From the NCBI GenBank assembly GCA_041584015.1, contig JBFHES010000159.1, positions 1 through 11,104 of the forward strand: 11,104 nucleotides of DNA, in the 5' to 3' direction. The notes below the pieces were generated by a model. That model saw nothing but the letters and a program-made list of their open reading frames with translations, had not been told where the DNA came from and searched no databases. Positions 5,865 to 11,104 of the stretch are shown here, piece by piece; within the stretch, counting starts at the first letter, position 1, and every line of letters starts with the position of its first letter. This stretch comes from JBFHES01 sp041584015. GTDB taxonomy: Bacteria; Bacteroidota; Bacteroidia; Bacteroidales; M50B96. The position numbers and the translations under genes are program-made.

Positions 5865-8561
5865 TTAGTTCTTTATGAATTTACGAAAGGTAGAACGTCC
5901 ATTGGAGTTTAGTTTAACAAAGTAAATACCCGGCGCTAATTCTCCAACCTGCAGTGCAGATGGTTGTCCTGCCTGTTGCTTAGCTGTTTTCAACACACGT
6001 CCATGCATGTCTAAAACCTGATAGTAAGATTCTGAATTATCAATATTATCTGAGACAACATACAATACATTAGAAGTTGGATTTGGATACAACTTCATTT
6101 CAATTTCCTGATATTCTTTCACAGAGGAGGTGCTATCAATTTCAAACTCGTAATTACTTGGGAAATTATCATTCTTAAACCAGTCGACCACATCTTCTGT
6201 TAAGCTAAAGTGATAATTCAAATTCTCTTCTAAACTAATTGAATCAGGGTGCTGTGTCCAGATATAGGCTAAATCAATAGATGTGGTTTCTCCAACCTCA
6301 AAAGTAAAAGTTCCTGAACTGGCTATTCCTTTTGCGTCGTGTTCCGGATAACCCACGGTTAGTTCGCTCCACTCCGGCATAGTTTGTCCACCAGTCCCCC
6401 ATCCATTTGGATCAGATAAGCCCGGCATATAATAATCACACTCAACGTTGGTAGCACCTCCGGCATAATGTCCATTTCCGCCATACATCATATTTGAGCC
6501 ATCGCTCCATTTACCACTTATAAAACCATATAAGGAACGCGGATTCCCCATTTGTGGTGAGAAGGGAGGATGTGAACCACAAACAAAGGTTTTAAATTTA
6601 CTCATCATATTAAACTCCTGATCTTCATCTATTTCAAAATCTCTGTCATTATCAATTCCATCCATTTCATCAGCTTCTGGCCCTCGCAAGAAATTAACGG
6701 CAAATACAGGTGGCGAAGGAGCCGGACCACCGTAAGCGTAAGTTTGTCCTATTCCATCGACAGCTAATCCATTATAAACATACATAGAGTTAAGATCCAC
6801 GTGTGAACCTACACGATCATCCCATGCATAGCCTAGGTCAAAATCCGAAATATAAGCCAGATAACAAGAGTCGTATTGTACACCTGAGCGATTTACAAGA
6901 TCGTAATGAATGAAGGAATAGTTATTAATATGTTCTAAACTATCGCTTGTTGGGTTATCGTAAACATAAGCGTAGTACGAGGCATAAATCTCTACTTTTA
7001 AGGGCTCACCACCACTTAAATCGTGATATGGGGTAAAATCATTCATCACCCACCATAACATTTGGTCACCTCTTATTACAGGATAATCACCATCCAGATA
7101 GTCGTACATACCATCATTATTATAATCGAAGTACGGTGCCATCATTTCACCAGTAGCAGGGTGATCACCGGGCCAGCTAACTAAATCGAAAGGCACGGGA
7201 TATGTTCCATCTGCAACGGCTCCAATGCTATGCATATATTTGAACTCTTCAATCATTTTGCGGTCAACTTTCCATATTTGGTCGTACTGATCAGCTGTCT
7301 CAGTGGTGCTTGTATCATTAATATCAATTATTGGTCCTGGCCAAAACTCCTGATAAGTAAAGCGTACCGCAGAAAAGTGCACGCTATCTAATGCATCTTT
7401 CCCTCCAATCCACAATCCCTCTGAGTAAGTTGCCCTTTTTCCACTTCCTTTTGGTATTTCGTAATAAGCACCAGCCTCATTACCACTATAAAACAAAGCA
7501 CCACTGCTGTGCACCCCCGCCTTTACATTATTAATATCTAAAAATTTGGTATTATTATAGTTATTACCATTTACATGGTATTCCATTTGTTGTTCAAAAT
7601 CATTATAAACATTTATGTCCAGCTTATATAAAGCTTGAGCTGAATTCGCACGTAGCGCATAAAACTCATTGTTTAATTCTATTATCTCGCGCTCAGGATT
7701 ATTAGAAAAAATGTTCATTCTATATGATCTAATTTGATCTTCAAATGCTTCAAACATATTCCTTCCAGCGGAAAAAAACAGATGACCATTGCTACCTCTA
7801 AGTATGCTTTTAAATCCTCTGTAACTAGCTTCTTCTAAAAATCCATCATTATAATTATCTGTAAAATTTGTTCGAATTCCATTTTGCAAAGTGTATAGTT
7901 CAGAACCCGCTACCCATAGCTTATCATCTTCCAACATAAGCTTAACCTTAGTCTCTTCGATAAAACGGCTGAGAGAATCTCCGTTGAACACATACGCTCC
8001 CTCATACCTCCGTGAAATGATAAGATCCCAATTATCCTTAACAATTATTCGGCTACTATTATATTGAGGTGATCCATCTGCATCGTGCTCATCGAATTTA
8101 AACTGCTGAAAGCCACTCCCATCATTTACGAACAGATATTCCGTTGAAACAAAATACTGTTTGCCGTTAACACTTAAAAAAGCCAGTACTGTATCGTTTG
8201 GTAAACCGGATAGACTATCGATAACACTCCAACTGTTGCCATCGAAAACACCTACACCGTTTAGTGTACTAACATACATATTAGCATCGGCAAAAGATAT
8301 ATGGGTAGCATGATCTGAAGGGAGTCCTGAATTAAATGTAGTATACTTTGTCCAGGAATTACCATCCCAGCTATTAACACCTCCATTCATGAAAGCTAAA
8401 AAGACGTCATTACCATCAGTTGTAAGATGTGTAACATAATTATGTGCATAACTCAGCTCAAGTGAGTCGAGCTCGGCCAAGGGTATTTCCACAAGCCCGT
8501 TTTGTGCAGACAGGTTTAAATAGGAAAAGAAGACTAAAATCAGTAGCGTTAATTGTTTCAT
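5865..8561 (-). CDS. T9SS-secreted beta-propeller protein, paralogue 2
   Basis: The 898-residue protein has the same layout as paralogue 1: signal peptide (about 1-20, ending LSAQ), seven propeller repeats beginning near residues 53, 95, 134, 179, 215, 260 and 299, core (about 340-810) and T9SS type A sorting domain (822-898, with KLYPNP, GIYFVKL and KFIKN). Core landmarks are PKGSG (370-374), WIGG (384-387), FWPGPI (406-411), the acidic loop near 479-491 (DYNNDGMYDYLDG), LWWVMND (502-508) and the second loop at 631-646. It differs from its sisters in three ways. The Cys585 and Cys650 equivalents are both lost (Ser586 in GSHVD; Asn651 in EFNMM). The stretch about 652-690 is divergent, with CGSHPPFSPQ including Cys661. 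The DRRG motif is replaced by DAKG. Only three cysteines remain (566, 661, 708). Blades 3-7 are much less like paralogue 1 than the core is. The protein is probably surface-exposed or released. Partner and function are unknown. Confidence 0.9.
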   Translation of the reverse strand: MKQLTLLILVFFSYLNLSAQNGLVEIPLAELDSLELSYAHNYVTHLTTDGNDVFLAFMNGGVNSWDGNSWTKYTTFNSGLPSDHATHISFADANMYVSTLNGVGVFDGNSWSVIDSLSGLPNDTVLAFLSVNGKQYFVSTEYLFVNDGSGFQQFKFDEHDADGSPQYNSSRIIVKDNWDLIISRRYEGAYVFNGDSLSRFIEETKVKLMLEDDKLWVAGSELYTLQNGIRTNFTDNYNDGFLEEASYRGFKSILRGSNGHLFFSAGRNMFEAFEDQIRSYRMNIFSNNPEREIIELNNEFYALRANSAQALYKLDINVYNDFEQQMEYHVNGNNYNNTKFLDINNVKAGVHSSGALFYSGNEAGAYYEIPKGSGKRATYSEGLWIGGKDALDSVHFSAVRFTYQEFWPGPIIDINDTSTTETADQYDQIWKVDRKMIEEFKYMHSIGAVADGTYPVPFDLVSWPGDHPATGEMMAPYFDYNNDGMYDYLDGDYPVIRGDQMLWWVMNDFTPYHDLSGGEPLKVEIYASYYAYVYDNPTSDSLEHINNYSFIHYDLVNRSGVQYDSCYLAYISDFDLGYAWDDRVGSHVDLNSMYVYNGLAVDGIGQTYAYGGPAPSPPVFAVNFLRGPEADEMDGIDNDRDFEIDEDQEFNMMSKFKTFVCGSHPPFSPQMGNPRSLYGFISGKWSDGSNMMYGGNGHYAGGATNVECDYYMPGLSDPNGWGTGGQTMPEWSELTVGYPEHDAKGIASSGTFTFEVGETTSIDLAYIWTQHPDSISLEENLNYHFSLTEDVVDWFKNDNFPSNYEFEIDSTSSVKEYQEIEMKLYPNPTSNVLYVVSDNIDNSESYYQVLDMHGRVLKTAKQQAGQPSALQVGELAPGIYFVKLNSNGRSTFRKFIKN

Positions 8562-8585
8562 TTTTCAGTATTCTAGTTATTCAAT
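8562..8585 (-). promoter_or_regulatory. Conserved A-rich leader at the start codon, paralogue 2
   Basis: These 24 bases are the counterpart of the leader of paralogue 1, with a one-base indel. They begin ATTGAATAA and end AAAA before the ATG, again without a Shine-Dalgarno sequence. Confidence 0.55.
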
Positions 8586-8629
8586 AGTTATTTGTAAAAA
8601 AACAAGACATAGTGGGTATAACCCTAGTT

Positions 8630-8668
8630 ATCATGCAAGTTAAAAATATAAATCAAACCTAGCAATTA
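8630..8668 (-). promoter_or_regulatory. Promoter-like element of paralogue 2
   Basis: On the minus strand TAATTG (its TTG at 8665-8663) is followed, after exactly 20 bases, by TAACTTG (8642-8636) and CATGAT. The conserved motif ends 68 bases before the ATG, compared with 66 in paralogue 1. The 20-base spacer sequence is not conserved while both boxes are, as expected for a promoter. Confidence 0.6.
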
Positions 8669-8689
8669 ATTAAGTTTAGTAGCTGTTAT

Positions 8690-8717
8690 AAAAAAGCCCG
8701 TCGCATTTGACGGGCTT
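8690..8717 (-). terminator. Rho-independent terminator of paralogue 3
   Basis: AAGCCCGTC (8694-8702) pairs with GACGGGCTT (8709-8717) around a 6-base loop. On the minus strand it is followed by a run of six Ts (8695-8690), two of them inside the stem. It begins 19 bases after the stop of paralogue 3. Confidence 0.92.
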
Positions 8718-8736
8718 AGTTTCTAAATATCAATAT

Positions 8737-11104
8737 TTAGTTTTTAATAATCTTTCGATAGTAGCTCTGTTTGTTATGTACGAGGTGAATAAAATAAATT
8801 CCTGTATTCAATCGACTTAAATCAATAGTTGCATGTCCATTGTTACCAAGAGTTCCCATTACTAAACTTCTCCCTCGAATATCAACAAGCATGTAGTTGG
8901 TTTCAAACTGATCATTAACATCAAGCCTAATATTAACCAGGCTGTTACTTGGATTTGGATATACTTTAAAATCTAACTTTTCAAGTTTAGGGCTTGTAAG
9001 AAAACTATCAATCTCAAATATGTAATTTGAAGGAAACAGATCTTCGCCAAACCATTGCTGTGCATCTTCGGTCAAATCGAAGTTGGTTTGAATACTATTC
9101 TCAATACTTGATGTATCCTGTACTTGCGTGAATATATATCCAAGATCTAAACTGATTGTTTCGCCTACCTCGAATGTAAATGGACCTGAGCTACCAACAC
9201 CTCTCCTATCTGTAGGATTGTTATTAACAATAATCTCGCTCCAATCGGCAAGCACTTGTCCGTTTTGTCCCCAACCATTAACATTGGAACTACCTGGATA
9301 TAGGTAATCACAATTAATATTAGAAGCGTTGGGATCCGATTGATGACCTATTCCACCATATTTAACGTGTGTTCCATCATTCCATCTTGACGTCATGTAA
9401 TAGTAATGTTCCATCGCTGTTTGCGGATCATTTAAACCAGATGCTCCATTACTAAAAGTTGTTACGCTATTTAGCAAACAGCGTTCATCAACTTCATCTA
9501 TCTGAAAATCTTTGTCATTATCAATTCCATCATTTAAATCGGCTATTGGTCCGTTTAAAAAACTCATGGAAAAAACCGGAGGTGCCGGTATTGGACCACC
9601 ATAACTGCCTGCTTCTCCGTTTCCATCAATTGAATATCCATTATAACCATACATGGCATTCAATTCAACATTACAGCCTAAAAAGTCATCAAAGGCATAA
9701 CCAATGTCAAAATCGGTAAACACACTTAAGTAACATGAATCGTATTGATTAGCGGATCTGTTAATCAATTGTACATTTAGGAATGTTAAATTATTTACTT
9801 GCTCAAGACTATCGTTTGGCGCATTATCATATCTAAAGCAATAGAATGATGAATATATTTCCACTTTTAAAGGAGGAGCATTTGTAGCATCATGATTCGG
9901 GATAAAATCGTTCATTACCCACCAGAGCATTGCATCTCCTAGTATTTCAGGATAATCGCCATCAAGATAATTGTATATTCCATCGCCGTTGTTATCAAAA
10001 TATGGAGCCATTTGATTACCTGTTGAAGGGTGATCGCCGGGCCAACTAACAATGTCAAAAGGCACCAGATAAGCTCCACTAGCAACGGTTCCGTTATTAT
10101 ACTGAAATTTAAATTCTTCTATCATTTGTTTGTTCACCTTCCACACACGGTCATATTGATCGGCTGTTTCTTTTGTGGTGGTATCAGTATTTGAAACAAT
10201 TGGGCCTGGCCAATAATCTTGCTCATTAAAGCGCTTTGCCGCAATGTGCAAATTCTGCTGAGCATCATATCCTCCAATCCAAATAGAGTTTGTAAATGCA
10301 CAACTTTTGCCGCTTCCTTTAGGTAATTCATACATGCCTGTTCCATTCATATCCCAAAACATACCACCGCTGGAATGTACAGGCGCACTTACATTATTCA
10401 AGTCCAGCTTTTTAAAATTACTGTAATCAGTATCATTGGTATAACCTGAACCATATGGTTTCAGATTAAAGCTGTTATATACACTCAGATCAACCACCTT
10501 AATTGTTTGTACAGTTGCATTCTCCTCGAGTAAATACACCCGATTCCCTTTCTGAAATGCCAGTAAGCTTTTCCCTTCTACCAAATCAATAGTATTAATC
10601 CTATCATCAAAAACCTCGTAGAGTTTTGATTCCTGCGTGTAATAAACGTGCCCATTGTTTCCTTTAAAAATAGAGCGAACCATTCCCTGTTTATGCTCAT
10701 AACCATCATTAAACCTTTTATAAATACTTTGAACAGAATCAGAACCAAAGCACATCATACCGGTATTCTTACCACCCAACCAAACCCGATCGTTTTCGGG
10801 TAGAAAGCTGTACACTTTCATTGTAGATTTTTGAATTGCAATACTTCCATTAAATAAGTACAATCCACCAGACAGTCTACTTATCCATATTTGCCCCGAC
10901 ATTGTTTTACCTATTCGTGAAACATTTTTCATGGTGCCAAAACCAGCATAGTAACCATCGAGCGGATAGCTCTGATAGTTACTTCCATTATATACATTCA
11001 ATGAATTGCCTGCCACAAAATACTCCATAATACCGTTCTTGTAATAAGACAAAACGGTATCTGAGCTTAAGCCGCTGGCTTGATTAATAACGTTCCAATT
11101 GGTA
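8737..11104 (-). CDS. T9SS-secreted beta-propeller protein, paralogue 3, 5' end missing
   Basis: The frame stays open to the right edge. The TTG at 11050-11052 is not a start: the 17 codons before it read TNWNVINQASGLSSDTV, which aligns with SSWTIVNTSSGLPNDTI in paralogue 1. About 788 residues are visible and roughly 108 N-terminal residues, including the signal peptide and most of the first two blades, lie outside. Numbered from the first full codon (11103-11101), the visible part holds blades 3-7; the core, starting KLDLNNVSAPVHSSGGMFWD; PKGSG near 261; the acidic loop near 370-382 (DNNGDGIYNYLDG); LWWVMND near 393; the second acidic loop near 522-537; and a sorting domain (KVYPNP near 713, GIYFIHL, ending KIIKN). 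It keeps all four core cysteines of paralogue 1 (457, 477, 542, 598) and adds others at 118, 268 and 422. The linker before the sorting domain (SFLTSPKLEK) differs from the STxSVKEY of its sisters, and its signature residues are closer to paralogue 1 than to paralogue 2. Confidence 0.88.
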   Translation of the reverse strand, partial: TNWNVINQASGLSSDTVLSYYKNGIMEYFVAGNSLNVYNGSNYQSYPLDGYYAGFGTMKNVSRIGKTMSGQIWISRLSGGLYLFNGSIAIQKSTMKVYSFLPENDRVWLGGKNTGMMCFGSDSVQSIYKRFNDGYEHKQGMVRSIFKGNNGHVYYTQESKLYEVFDDRINTIDLVEGKSLLAFQKGNRVYLLEENATVQTIKVVDLSVYNSFNLKPYGSGYTNDTDYSNFKKLDLNNVSAPVHSSGGMFWDMNGTGMYELPKGSGKSCAFTNSIWIGGYDAQQNLHIAAKRFNEQDYWPGPIVSNTDTTTKETADQYDRVWKVNKQMIEEFKFQYNNGTVASGAYLVPFDIVSWPGDHPSTGNQMAPYFDNNGDGIYNYLDGDYPEILGDAMLWWVMNDFIPNHDATNAPPLKVEIYSSFYCFRYDNAPNDSLEQVNNLTFLNVQLINRSANQYDSCYLSVFTDFDIGYAFDDFLGCNVELNAMYGYNGYSIDGNGEAGSYGGPIPAPPVFSMSFLNGPIADLNDGIDNDKDFQIDEVDERCLLNSVTTFSNGASGLNDPQTAMEHYYYMTSRWNDGTHVKYGGIGHQSDPNASNINCDYLYPGSSNVNGWGQNGQVLADWSEIIVNNNPTDRRGVGSSGPFTFEVGETISLDLGYIFTQVQDTSSIENSIQTNFDLTEDAQQWFGEDLFPSNYIFEIDSFLTSPKLEKLDFKVYPNPSNSLVNIRLDVNDQFETNYMLVDIRGRSLVMGTLGNNGHATIDLSRLNTGIYFIHLVHNKQSYYRKIIKN

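Larger units (their letters stand above)
2991..11104 (-). repeat. Tandem array of three paralogous secreted-protein genes
   Basis: Three direct, head-to-tail copies of an approximately 2.7-kb gene with similar gaps of 180 and 175 bases. The proteins align almost without gaps over their cores: in a 55-residue block (455-509 of the first copy) I count 43 identities to the second. Non-coding parts are also alike: both visible leaders share a promoter-like element and an A-rich stretch next to the ATG, and two of the terminators share AAGCCCGT arms. This supports duplication of whole transcription units. DNA identity is modest, so the duplications are not recent. More copies may lie beyond the right edge. 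Confidence 0.9.

Noticed and set aside
8613..8623. Small hairpin GGGT-ATA-ACCC in the leader of paralogue 2
   Set aside because: Only four base pairs, absent from the leader of paralogue 1, and not followed by a T-run.
11050..11052. TTG as the start codon of the third paralogue
   Set aside because: The frame stays open to the window edge and the codons before it align with paralogues 1 and 2, so the TTG is an internal leucine codon.
2991..11104. Hybrid two-component sensor genes, suggested by Reg_prop-like blades
   Set aside because: There is no Y_Y_Y domain, membrane helix, histidine kinase, receiver or AraC domain. The proteins end in T9SS sorting domains.
2991..11104. CRISPR array or transposon behind the repetitive look of the right part
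   Set aside because: The repetition is at the 2.7-kb gene level in coding sequence. There are no short regularly spaced repeats, transposase motifs, terminal inverted repeats or target duplications.
1..11104. tRNA, rRNA or riboswitch genes in the gaps
   Set aside because: All gaps are short (76-284 bases), AT-rich and explained by terminators, promoter-like boxes and leaders. I saw no cloverleaf or known aptamer core.

Overview
The window looks like accessory chromosomal DNA of a Bacteroidota bacterium. The evidence is the AT-rich sequence, short signal peptides ending in xAQ or xSQ, no Shine-Dalgarno sequences (A-rich leaders instead), promoter-like TTG/TAnnTTG pairs, and above all the C-terminal sorting domains (KLYPNP ... 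GIYFVKL ... KFI[RK]N) of proteins exported by the type IX secretion system (T9SS). I cannot place it below phylum or class with confidence.

Layout. Bases 1-617 (+) hold the 3' end of a T9SS-sorted secreted protein that enters from outside the window. It converges, across a 76-base gap, on a minus-strand gene (694-2706) for an exported M48-family zinc metalloprotease of 670 residues. After a 284-base AT-rich spacer comes the main content: a head-to-tail array of three homologous minus-strand genes, about 2.7 kb each (2991-5684, 5865-8561, and 8737 to the right edge, where the third is cut). The two gaps inside the array are 180 and 175 bases. Each holds a rho-independent terminator for the gene upstream in transcription order and, for the next gene, a promoter-like element and an A-rich leader, so each copy appears to be its own transcription unit.

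The three paralogues share one architecture: a signal peptide; seven repeats of about 37-46 residues that I read as a seven-bladed beta-propeller with two-component-regulator-propeller (Reg_prop)-like blades; a strongly conserved core of about 470 residues with two acidic, potentially calcium-binding loops and conserved cysteines; and a type A T9SS sorting domain. The propeller varies much more than the core. The likely picture is a small family of surface or secreted proteins with a common scaffold and diversified propeller faces. Ligand and function are not deducible from the sequence. I see no RNA genes, CRISPR arrays, insertion sequences or phage genes. The protease and the partial gene at the left edge have no demonstrable functional link to the array.
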